64,000 nt of DNA from a bacterium (GTDB lineage: Bacteria > UBA10199 > 2-02-FULL-44-16 > JAAZCA01), in NCBI GenBank assembly GCA_021810905.1, contig JAJZQH010000010.1:62001-126000 (forward strand), given 5' to 3'. Below the pieces are notes generated by a model. The model saw nothing but the letters and a program-made list of their open reading frames with translations, was not told where the DNA came from and ran no database searches. This document shows positions 53,604-60,247 of this stretch, piece after piece. The position numbers and the translations under genes were made by a program. Within the stretch, counting starts at the first letter, position 1, and each line of letters opens with the position of its first letter.

Positions 53604-55049
53604 ATGGCTGAGAAGGTCACGTCAGATAGCCGCCCATTTGGAGCCAGAGAAGGGTTGACCCTTGAGTTCAAAGAGGCGGCAAACAATTTGCCGAAAAGTT
53701 TTTTTGAAACTGTTTGCGCTTTTCTGAATCTCGATGGCGGTTTGATCGTTCTGGGTGTCGCAGATGATGGGACGATTACGGGCGTTGATCCCGCAACGAT
53801 TGAGAAACTGAAATCAGAGATCGCAAGTCTCTCCAACAATCCGAGCAAACTTGATCCGCCCTATCTGCTGTTTCCGCACGCAGAAGAGATCGCCGGCAAG
53901 TGGGCCGTCAAGGTACAGGTCCCTGCGAGTTCTCAGGTGCATCGGGTAGACGGCGTGGTCTTCCTTCGCTGTGAAGAGGGCGATTTCCGGATCACCGATC
54001 TGAATCGTATCGCTGGACTCGTCAATCGCAAACTCAGTTTCTTCACCGAGCAGCGCGTCCTCCCGTATCTTGAGATGTCGGATCTGCGCTCTGATCTGTT
54101 CGACAAGGCCCGCAGGCTCATGCGCGGTCGCGCGCCACAGCATCCCTGGGTCGACCTGCCTGCGGAGGAACTGCTCAATATCGCTGGTTTCATCCGTAAA
54201 GACATTTTCACCGGCAAGACGGGCTTTACGCTCGCCGCGGCCCTCATGTTTGGCACGGATACGATTATCCAGAGCGTGGCGCCTGGCTACAAGTTTGACG
54301 CGCTTTTGCGGCGGCGTGATACGGAACGCTACGACGACCGGCTTATCGTTCGCACAAACCTGATCGATGCCTTTGATCTGCTCATGGGATTTATCGAAAA
54401 ACACCTGGACGATCCTTTTTATCTTGAAGGAACTGCGAGTATCAGCCTGCGCGATCGCATCTTCCGCGAGCTGGTGGCAAACATCATCGCGCACCGTGAA
54501 TACACGAGTGCGGCGCCGGCAACGATGATGATCTTCAAGGATCGGGTTGAGTTCAAGAATCCAAATGTGCCCCACGGCCGGGGCCTGATCGATCCTGCGC
54601 ACTTCACGCCTTATCCGAAGAATCCAACGCTGTGCAAATTCCTGATTCAACTGGGCCGGTACGAAGAGTTGGGTTCAGGTGTGAACAACGTGACCAGATA
54701 CCTCCCGTTTTATGCCCCAGGGGCCGGTGTGCCTACGTTTGATGAGGAGGACATGTTTACGACGGTAGTGCCGCTTGCCCCGGTCACCGGGGAAGTCACC
54801 GGGGAAGTCACCGGGGAAGTCACCGGGGAAGTTGGTACGCTTCTTTCCATCATGGATGGCGCAATGAAACGCCAGGATATGCAGGCGGCATTGGGGTTAA
54901 AGCACGAAGACCATTTCAGGGAGGCTTATTTGGTGCCTGCGCTCAAGAGCGGCGTCATTGAAATGACTGTTCCGGATAAACCCCGGAGCAGCAGACAGAA
55001 GTATCGTCTGACGGAGAAGGGGAAGAGGATCCTGAAGGGAAGAAAATGA
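53604..55049 (+). CDS. AlbA_2/Schlafen-type ATP-binding regulator with C-terminal winged helix
   Basis: 481 aa from the ATG at 53604 (GGAGG upstream). An N-terminal AlbA_2 domain (GLTLEFKEAANNLPKSFFET, then NLDGGLIVLGVADDGTITGV) is followed by a GHKL-type ATP-binding region (LRDRIFRELVANIIAHREYT, LIQLGRYEELGSGVNNV). It ends in a winged-helix part (YLVPALKSGVIEMTVPDKPR). A four-fold VTGE repeat links them. Such proteins are putative transcriptional regulators or defence-related. It lies between near-identical 39-bp direct repeats, which suggests insertion or duplication as a unit. Confidence 0.85.
   Translation: MAEKVTSDSRPFGAREGLTLEFKEAANNLPKSFFETVCAFLNLDGGLIVLGVADDGTITGVDPATIEKLKSEIASLSNNPSKLDPPYLLFPHAEEIAGKWAVKVQVPASSQVHRVDGVVFLRCEEGDFRITDLNRIAGLVNRKLSFFTEQRVLPYLEMSDLRSDLFDKARRLMRGRAPQHPWVDLPAEELLNIAGFIRKDIFTGKTGFTLAAALMFGTDTIIQSVAPGYKFDALLRRRDTERYDDRLIVRTNLIDAFDLLMGFIEKHLDDPFYLEGTASISLRDRIFRELVANIIAHREYTSAAPATMMIFKDRVEFKNPNVPHGRGLIDPAHFTPYPKNPTLCKFLIQLGRYEELGSGVNNVTRYLPFYAPGAGVPTFDEEDMFTTVVPLAPVTGEVTGEVTGEVTGEVGTLLSIMDGAMKRQDMQAALGLKHEDHFREAYLVPALKSGVIEMTVPDKPRSSRQKYRLTEKGKRILKGRK
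54783..54830 (+). repeat. In-frame 12-bp tandem repeat, four copies
   Basis: GTCACCGGGGAA is repeated four times without change, encoding VTGE x4 in the linker before the C-terminal winged helix of the AlbA_2-type protein. Copy-number change would stay in frame, so the linker length can vary. Confidence 0.95.
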
Positions 55050-55119
55050 ATGGTTCGATGCACGGATCACGATTCACGGCCTGAAAATCGCTTGCCATTT
55101 CAGAGCTCTTTCGTTACGC
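55050..55119. repeat. 39-bp direct repeat copy 2 with adjoining TTCGTG-family words
   Basis: GATGCACGGATCACGATTCACGG-like words (55058-55080) lead into the second copy of the 39-bp direct repeat (55081-55119, one C/T difference from copy 1). It directly precedes the trxA leader, so the repeat may be the original trxA upstream sequence. Confidence 0.8.
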
Positions 55120-55156
55120 AAGGGCTCCTGCAATTCACAGATCATGGGGAGGGGAT

Positions 55157-55483
55157 ATGGCGGGAAACGTTACCGAAGTAAGCGATGCAAGCTTCAAGCA
55201 GGAGGTCCTGGATTCAGCAACACCCGTGCTCGTGGATTTCTGGGCAGCGTGGTGCGGTCCCTGCCGTGCGCTTGCTCCTACGATCGAGACGGTCGCCGCG
55301 GAGCAAGCTGGCAAGGTGAAGATCTGCAAGCTCGACGTGGATGGAAATCCTGCGGTGGCAGGGCAGTTCGGTATTCGCAGCATTCCCACGGTCCTGCTTT
55401 TCAAGGCCGGTCAGGTCGTGGGCCAGCTCGTAGGCAACGTGCCGAAGGGCGCCATCGACGATCTGATTAAACGGAACGGTTAG
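55157..55483 (+). CDS. trxA: Thioredoxin
   Basis: 108 aa. The active site is WAAWCGPCRALAPTIE, and the cis-proline is in IRSIPTVLLFKAG. GGGGAGGGG precedes the ATG. General disulfide reductant, reduced by TrxB (7989). An intrinsic terminator lies at 55624-55655. Confidence 0.96.
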   Translation: MAGNVTEVSDASFKQEVLDSATPVLVDFWAAWCGPCRALAPTIETVAAEQAGKVKICKLDVDGNPAVAGQFGIRSIPTVLLFKAGQVVGQLVGNVPKGAIDDLIKRNG

Positions 55484-55489
55484 TAACTG

Positions 55490-55582
55490 CGAGAAGCCAG
55501 AATTCAGAAGTCAGAAGTCAGAATCCAGAAGTCTTTGAATGACTGTTCACATGCTATTCTGAATTCTGGCTTCTGATTGTTT
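55490..55582. repeat. Heptad word-repeat hairpin (AGAAGYC family) after trxA
   Basis: Left arm AGAAGCC AGAATTC AGAAGTC AGAAGTC AGAATCC AGAAGTC (7-nt period). The right arm ATTCTGAATTCTGGCTTCTG is its complement, with a ~25-nt loop. Single-arm relatives are at 25452-25495. Confidence 0.78.
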
Positions 55583-55623
55583 GGTGGTTACCGTTATTTT
55601 TTATTATGTTAGCGGTTATATGC

Positions 55624-55655
55624 GATCCACTCCTTTAGTGAGTGGATCATTTTTT
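55624..55655 (+). terminator. Intrinsic terminator after trxA
   Basis: GATCCACTC / GAGTGGATC, a perfect 9-bp stem with a 7-nt loop, followed by ATTTTTT. Confidence 0.88.
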
Positions 55656-55753
55656 GAATAAAATCAAAAGCCTTGACATTTTGGGGCCTATTACCTAATT
55701 GATTTTCCGATCTTTTTGGATAAAGGCGAAAAATATAGTTGGCACGGTTTTTG

Positions 55754-55827
55754 GGGCCTTTAGCTCAGTTGGCTAGAGCGCTTGCTCGACACGCAAGAGG
55801 TCACTGGTTCGAGTCCAGTAAGGCCCA
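55754..55827 (+). tRNA. tRNA-Val (GAC) with C33
   Basis: Acceptor GGGCCTT (55754-55760) pairs with AAGGCCC (55820-55826), discriminator A. D-arm GCTC/GAGC, anticodon stem CTTGC/GCAAG, T-arm ACTGGTTCGAGTCCAGT. The loop TCGACAC (55786-55792) gives anticodon GAC at 55788-55790, but position 33 is C rather than the near-universal U. CCA is not encoded (CCC follows). Confidence 0.88.
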
Positions 55828-55834
55828 CCCTGAA

Positions 55835-55868
55835 AGCAGTTCAAAGTTGAAAGTTCAAAGTTAAAAGC
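55835..55868. repeat. Heptad word repeat (CAAAGTT / GAAAGTT family)
   Basis: CAAAGTT GAAAGTT CAAAGTT AAAAG in strict 7-nt steps between tRNA-Val and thrS. Related words occur at 57661-57720, after thrS. Confidence 0.65.
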
Positions 55869-55893
55869 GGAAACCGGTGATCTGCCGGTTTCC
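55869..55893 (+). terminator. Hairpin between tRNA-Val and thrS
   Basis: GGAAACCGG / CCGGTTTCC, a perfect 9-bp stem with a TGATCTG loop, 25 nt before the thrS ATG. Only a weak T-rich tail (AGATTTGTATTT) follows. It could be a terminator for tRNA-Val, a thrS leader attenuator or an operator. Confidence 0.5.
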
Positions 55894-55917
55894 AGATTTG
55901 TATTTATTGAAGGCAAT

Positions 55918-57657
55918 ATGACTGAAAAAGGCGACAAAGAGCTTTTGGAACTCGAGACGCTGAGGCATTCCGCTGCGCACGTGATGGCCGACGCAGTGAA
56001 GCGGCTCTTTCCCGAGGCAAAGATCACGATCGGACCTGCCATCGAAGAGGGATTTTACTACGACTTCGACTTCAAGCGTCCGTTCACGCAGGAAGACCTC
56101 GCTAAGATCGAGAAGGAGATGCACGGGATCGTGGCAGCTGCGCTCCCGTTCGTCCGCGAGGAGGTGACTCGCGAAAAGGCGCGCGGGATCTTCAAGGCCG
56201 AGCCGTACAAGATCGAGATCCTCGAAGAGCTTCCCGAGGGAGAGCCGATCACGATCTATCGTCATGGCGATTTCGTTGACCTCTGCCGCGGTCCTCATGT
56301 GAAAGATACGGGAAAGATCAGCGCCTTCAAGCTCATGAGCGTTGCCGGCGCCTACTGGCGCGGAGACGAAAAGAATGCGCAGCTGCAGCGCATCTACGGC
56401 ACCGCGTTTCCCTCTCAGGCGGAACTCGATGAGCATCTTGTGCGCCTGGAGGAGGCGGCAAAGCGCGATCACAGAAAGCTCGGCCGCGATCTTGACCTCT
56501 ATTCCACTATGGACGAATACGGCGGGGGCCTGGTGCTCTGGCACCCGAAGGGCGGGCGTATCCGCGATGCGATCGAGACGTTCTGGAAGGAGCAGCATTA
56601 CAAAAACGGTTACGATATCCTCTACACGCCGCACCTCGGCCGCGCCACACTCTGGGAGACCTCGGGCCATCTGGATTTCTACCGCGACAGCATGTATTCG
56701 CCCATGGACATCGACGGCAACGACTACTTCATCAAGCCGATGAACTGTCCGTTCCACATCATGGTCTATAAGACGCAGATGCGCTCCTACAGGGACCTGC
56801 CGCTGCGGTGGGCCGAGCTGGGCACGGTCTATCGCTACGAAAAGAGCGGCGTGCTGCACGGGCTTTTGCGCGTGCGCGGCTTTACGCAGGACGACGCGCA
56901 CATCATCTGCACGCCAGAGCAGATCGATAACGAGATCCGTGAGGTCCTGCGCTTCTCCATGTTCATGTGGAAATCGTTCGGCTTCACCGACATCAAGGCG
57001 TATCTCGCAACTCGTCCGGAGAAGGCGGTCGGCGAGCCCGAGCGTTGGGATCAGGCGATCGCGGCGCTCAAGAATGCCGTGACCGAGGAAAAGCTGGACT
57101 ACGAACTCGACGAGGGCGGCGGCGCCTTCTACGGCCCCAAGATCGACCTCAAAGTCAGGGATGCGCTCGGCCGCGAATGGCAGATGACCACCATTCAATT
57201 CGACTTCAATCTGCCCGAGCGGTTCGACATGAATTACATCGGAGCGGACGGCCAGCGCCACAGGCCCTACATGGTGCATCGTGCGCTGCTCGGGAGCCTG
57301 GAGCGTTTCTTCGGCGTGCTCATCGAACACTACGCAGGTGCATTCCCGACCTGGCTGGCCCCCGTGCAGGCGGTTGTGATCTCGGTGAGCGAAGCACAGT
57401 CGACGTACGCCGCGAAGGTGGCCTCTATTCTAAGAGAACGGGGCGTTCGCGTGGACGTGGACGATCGCAACGAAAAACTCGGGTTCAAGATCCGCGAGGC
57501 GCAGGTGAAGAAGGTGCCCTATATGTTGGTCGTGGGCGGCAAGGAAGTCGAGTCGCAGGCGGTTGCGGTCCGCTCGCGCGCCAGCGGAGACCTTGGCGCC
57601 ATGCCGGTTGCTGAATTTGCGGATCGCATAGTCAGCGAGATAGCTGAAAAGAAATGA
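55918..57657 (+). CDS. thrS: Threonyl-tRNA synthetase (lacking the TGS domain)
   Basis: 579 aa class II synthetase. The chain starts in the editing domain (LRHSAAHVMADAVKRLFPEA, then YYDFDFKRPFTQEDL), so the usual ~60-residue N-terminal TGS domain is missing. The catalytic core has zinc-binding MNCPFHIMVYK, motif 2 YRYEKSGVLHGLLRVRGFTQ and motif 3 GALLGSLERF-like HRALLGSLERFFGVL. A C-terminal anticodon-binding domain follows. It heads the thrS-infC-rpmI-rplT-pheS-pheT cluster. Confidence 0.95.
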   Translation: MTEKGDKELLELETLRHSAAHVMADAVKRLFPEAKITIGPAIEEGFYYDFDFKRPFTQEDLAKIEKEMHGIVAAALPFVREEVTREKARGIFKAEPYKIEILEELPEGEPITIYRHGDFVDLCRGPHVKDTGKISAFKLMSVAGAYWRGDEKNAQLQRIYGTAFPSQAELDEHLVRLEEAAKRDHRKLGRDLDLYSTMDEYGGGLVLWHPKGGRIRDAIETFWKEQHYKNGYDILYTPHLGRATLWETSGHLDFYRDSMYSPMDIDGNDYFIKPMNCPFHIMVYKTQMRSYRDLPLRWAELGTVYRYEKSGVLHGLLRVRGFTQDDAHIICTPEQIDNEIREVLRFSMFMWKSFGFTDIKAYLATRPEKAVGEPERWDQAIAALKNAVTEEKLDYELDEGGGAFYGPKIDLKVRDALGREWQMTTIQFDFNLPERFDMNYIGADGQRHRPYMVHRALLGSLERFFGVLIEHYAGAFPTWLAPVQAVVISVSEAQSTYAAKVASILRERGVRVDVDDRNEKLGFKIREAQVKKVPYMLVVGGKEVESQAVAVRSRASGDLGAMPVAEFADRIVSEIAEKK

Positions 57658-57660
57658 TGA

Positions 57661-57720
57661 AGGCCAAGGCTCAAAGTTGAAAGCTCAAAGCTGAAGGCTG
57701 ATGAAAGAAAGACGACAACT
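57661..57720. repeat. Heptad word repeat (CAAAGTT / GAAAGCT family)
   Basis: CAAGGCT CAAAGTT GAAAGCT CAAAGCT GAAGGCT GATGAAA in 7-nt steps in the thrS-infC spacer. Same word family as 55835-55868. No complementary arm is visible. Confidence 0.65.
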
Positions 57721-57741
57721 GATAACAAAGGAGGTGTGGCT

Positions 57742-58293
57742 ATTCGACCCCCATTTGGTGAAAGACCTGAGAGGCGCAGCGACGACTTGAGGACGAATCG
57801 CAGGATACGAGTTCCTGAAGTCCGTCTGATCGACGAGGAAGGAAACCAGCTCGGCGTGCTCGCTACATATGAGGCGATGAAGAAGGCGGAGGAGGCGGGT
57901 ATGGACCTCGTCGAGATCTCGCCCATGGCCCGCCCTCCGGTCTGCAAAATCATGGATTACGGCAAATACAAGTACGAGCAGGCCAAGAAGAAGCACGAAC
58001 AGAAGAAAAAACAGGTGGTGGTCCAGATCAAGGAGATCAAGATGAGGCCCGCCACCGATGAACACGATTTCCAGACAAAACTTCGCCATGTCAAACGATT
58101 CCTCGAAGAAGGCGACAAGGTGAAGATCACGGTGCGGTTCCGCGGCCGCGAGATGGCGCACGTTGACATCGGCCAGGAGCGCATGAAGCGCGTGATAGAA
58201 GAAGTGAGGGGAATGGGCGAAGTGGAGAGTTTCCCAAAGATGGAGGGGCGGCAGTTATTCATGATGCTTGGCCCCACGAAGAAAAAGACGTGA
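57742..58293 (+). CDS. infC: Translation initiation factor IF-3 (ATT start)
   Basis: 183 aa if initiated at ATT 57742. The Shine-Dalgarno AAAGGAGG (57727-57734) leaves 7 nt to this ATT but only 1 nt to the in-frame GTG at 57736, so the rare start is favoured. AUU starts are a known feature of infC, allowing IF-3 to repress its own translation. Family sequence: [40 protein letters not shown] and [20 protein letters not shown]. It keeps 30S free and checks the initiator tRNA. Confidence 0.93.
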   Translation: MRPPFGERPERRSDDLRTNRRIRVPEVRLIDEEGNQLGVLATYEAMKKAEEAGMDLVEISPMARPPVCKIMDYGKYKYEQAKKKHEQKKKQVVVQIKEIKMRPATDEHDFQTKLRHVKRFLEEGDKVKITVRFRGREMAHVDIGQERMKRVIEEVRGMGEVESFPKMEGRQLFMMLGPTKKKT

Positions 58294-58380
58294 TTCGTGT
58301 ATCGTGAATCGTGGTTCGTAACCCACTCAGGTTTTACGATCCACGATCAACGAATCACGATCCACGAACTACGAATACAA
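58294..58380. repeat. Heptad word-repeat hairpin (TTCGTG / CACGAA family), infC-rpmI
   Basis: Left arm ATTCGTG TATCGTG AATCGTG GTTCGTA; right arm ACGATCC ACGATCA ACGAATC ACGATCC ACGAACT ACGAATA, each an exact 7-nt period, with a ~17-nt loop ending GGTTTT. Inside the operon, directly before the rpmI ribosome-binding site. Confidence 0.8.
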
Positions 58381-58390
58381 GGAGAACCAC

Positions 58391-58585
58391 ATGCCGAAGT
58401 TAAAGACACGCAGGGGAGCGGCGAAGCGCTTCCGAGCTACAAAATCCGGTAAGATCAAACGCAAGCGTTCCAAGCTGCGCCATATCCTTTCGGCCAAGAC
58501 GAAAAAACAGAAGCGCCATCTGCGTTCGAAGGCCTATGTTTCCAAGGCCGATCTGAAGAAGGTGAGGAAGCTGCTCGTTGCATGA
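58391..58585 (+). CDS. rpmI: 50S ribosomal protein L35
   Basis: 64 aa, normal length. [20 protein letters not shown] and [19 protein letters not shown] are diagnostic. AAGGAGAA precedes the ATG. Confidence 0.95.
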   Translation: MPKLKTRRGAAKRFRATKSGKIKRKRSKLRHILSAKTKKQKRHLRSKAYVSKADLKKVRKLLVA

Positions 58586-58599
58586 TAATGAGAATGACG

Positions 58600-58680
58600 T
58601 GATTCGTGGATCGTTGATCGTTGATCGTCACGGCAACGAGTACGAGGGCGGTTTTACGATCCACGATGCACGGATTGAAA
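58600..58680. repeat. Heptad word-repeat hairpin (TTCGTG / CACGAT family), rpmI-rplT
   Basis: Left arm ATTCGTG GATCGTT GATCGTT GATCGTC; right arm TTTTACGATCCACGATGCACGG. 7-nt steps, ~30-nt loop. It lies where a translational operator for L20 is found in other bacteria; whether it replaces one is unknown. Confidence 0.72.
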
Positions 58681-58693
58681 CAAGGAGAAAGAT

Positions 58694-59044
58694 ATGCCAA
58701 GAGCAAAAAGAGGTTTCAAGGCGCGCAGACGCCACAACAAGGTGCTCAAGCAGGCGAAGGGTTTTCACGGCGCAAGGAGCAAGTTGATCCGCACCGCCAT
58801 GGAAGCTGTCGATCACGCGCTGCAGTACGCGTACGTCGGCCGCAAACTCAAGAAGCGCGACTTCAGGGGATTGTGGCAGACGCGCATAGCGGCTGCTGCG
58901 GCCCATCGCGGCACGTCTTACAGCCGCCTCATGGGAGATCTCAAGAAGAAGGGGTCTGCGCTGGACAGGAAGATGCTGGCGGAGCTGGCGACCAATCATC
59001 CCGAGGACTTTGCCGCAATAGTCGAGTGGGCAAAGGCGGTATAA
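58694..59044 (+). CDS. rplT: 50S ribosomal protein L20
   Basis: 116 aa, normal length. KRGFKARRRHNKVLKQAKGF, YAYVGRKLKKRDFRGLWQTR and SYSRLMGDLKKKGSALDRKM match the family. Needed for early 50S assembly. Good ribosome-binding site (AAGGAGAAAG). Confidence 0.96.
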   Translation: MPRAKRGFKARRRHNKVLKQAKGFHGARSKLIRTAMEAVDHALQYAYVGRKLKKRDFRGLWQTRIAAAAAHRGTSYSRLMGDLKKKGSALDRKMLAELATNHPEDFAAIVEWAKAV

Positions 59045-59141
59045 AATTTCTCTCCCCCTTTGTAAGGGGGAGCTGGAGGGGGTAGATCTCGGTCTACCTC
59101 CCCTTACCCCTCCTTACAAAGGAGGGGAGGGGGTAATCGAA
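59045..59141. repeat. Inverted repeat of CTCCCCCTTTGTAAGGGGGAG type, rplT-pheS
   Basis: Two palindromic elements, CCCCCTTTGTAAGGGGG (~59054-59070) and CCCCTCCTTACAAAGGAGGG (~59107-59126), themselves in inverted order around GGGGGTAGATCTCGGTCTACC. Same core as 52208-52250 and related to 3077-3112. Inside the operon. Confidence 0.75.
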
Positions 59142-59142
59142 G

Positions 59143-60171
59143 GTGAAGGATCGCCTGCTACAAGAGATCGCTGTGCTCAGGCGCGAGGCAGAGGCCGAAC
59201 TTGCTGCCGTGCCGGACACTTCTGCCGCCGAGGCGTGCCGCGTAAAATACCTAGGCCGGCAGGGGCTTGTGACGTCGATCCTCAAGTCGCTCAAGGATCT
59301 CTCGCCGGAGGAGCGCCCTGAGGTTGGGCGCGAGATCAATATCGCCAAAGAGATACTCGAGTCGAAGCTCGCCGATCTGCGGGAGCGCCTCAAGCACGCC
59401 GAGCTCGAGCGCAGCGTTGCGGCCCAGCGGCTGGACATAACGCTTCCCGGCCGCAGGACGAAGCGCGGCAAACGGCATCCGCTGAGACAGACAACGCGCG
59501 AGATTTTGCAGATCTTCACCGACATGGGTTTTTCAGTACACCGCGGCCCGGAAATCGAGACGGATTATTATAACTTCGAGGCGCTTGGAGTCCCCGCGGA
59601 TCATCCCGCCCGCGACATGCAGGATACGTTCTACGTTGAAGGCGGATATCTGCTGCGCACGCACACGTCTCCCGTCCAGATCCACGTGATGGAAAACCAG
59701 CGGCCGCCGATATGCGCGGTCTTCCCCGGCGCGGTCTATCGCCGCGACAACGACGTCTCCCACTCGCCGATGTTCCATCAGGTCGAGGGGCTCATGGTGG
59801 ATCGCAACATCTCGATGCGCGATCTCAAAGGCGTGCTCTCCACTTTCTGCCACCGCATGTTCGGGAGCGGAGTCGGTGTGCGGTTCAGGCCCAGCTACTT
59901 CCCGTTTACGGAACCCTCGGCCGAAGTCGATATCCAGTGCGTGATATGCGGAGGATCCGGCTGCCGCGTCTGTAAACAGAGCGGGTGGCTGGAGATTCTC
60001 GGATGCGGCATGGTCGATCCGGTCGTGTTCGAAAAGGTGAAGGTAGATACGAAGAAGTGGAGCGGGTTCGCATTCGGCATGGGCGTCGAGCGGATCGCCA
60101 TGCTCAAATACGCTATCAACGACATCAGACTGTTTTATGAAAACGACATGAGATTTCTGGAGCAGTTCTGA
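59143..60171 (+). CDS. pheS: Phenylalanyl-tRNA synthetase alpha subunit
   Basis: 342 aa. N-terminal coiled coil, then the class II core: GRRTKRGKRHPLRQTTREIL, HPARDMQDTFYVEGGYLLRT, motif 2 around VYRRDNDVSHSPMFHQVEGL, and FAFGMGVERIAMLKYAINDI. The GTG at 59143 follows the repeat with only a weak ribosome-binding site. Works as an (alpha-beta)2 enzyme with PheT. Confidence 0.95.
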   Translation: MKDRLLQEIAVLRREAEAELAAVPDTSAAEACRVKYLGRQGLVTSILKSLKDLSPEERPEVGREINIAKEILESKLADLRERLKHAELERSVAAQRLDITLPGRRTKRGKRHPLRQTTREILQIFTDMGFSVHRGPEIETDYYNFEALGVPADHPARDMQDTFYVEGGYLLRTHTSPVQIHVMENQRPPICAVFPGAVYRRDNDVSHSPMFHQVEGLMVDRNISMRDLKGVLSTFCHRMFGSGVGVRFRPSYFPFTEPSAEVDIQCVICGGSGCRVCKQSGWLEILGCGMVDPVVFEKVKVDTKKWSGFAFGMGVERIAMLKYAINDIRLFYENDMRFLEQF

Positions 60172-60177
60172 AGGCCG

Positions 60178-60247
60178 TGCTTCGTGACTCGTAACGACCA
60201 GAGTGATGTTACGATCCACGATTCACGAACGACGAACGACGAAAAAA
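60178..60247. repeat. Heptad word-repeat hairpin (TTCGTG / CACGAA family), pheS-pheT
   Basis: Left arm CTTCGTGACTCGTAACGA; right arm ACGATCC ACGATTC ACGAACG ACGAACG ACGAAAA in 7-nt steps, running straight into the pheT ATG. No Shine-Dalgarno is present, so the repeat occupies the ribosome-binding region. Confidence 0.75.

Noticed and set aside
55828-55917. T-box or threonine attenuator upstream of thrS
   Set aside because: No T-box consensus or specifier stem is visible; only a 9-bp hairpin and heptad words.
55861-57330. 489-codon open frame antisense to thrS
   Set aside because: Shadow of thrS codon usage; Leu/Arg/His-rich composition with no domain.
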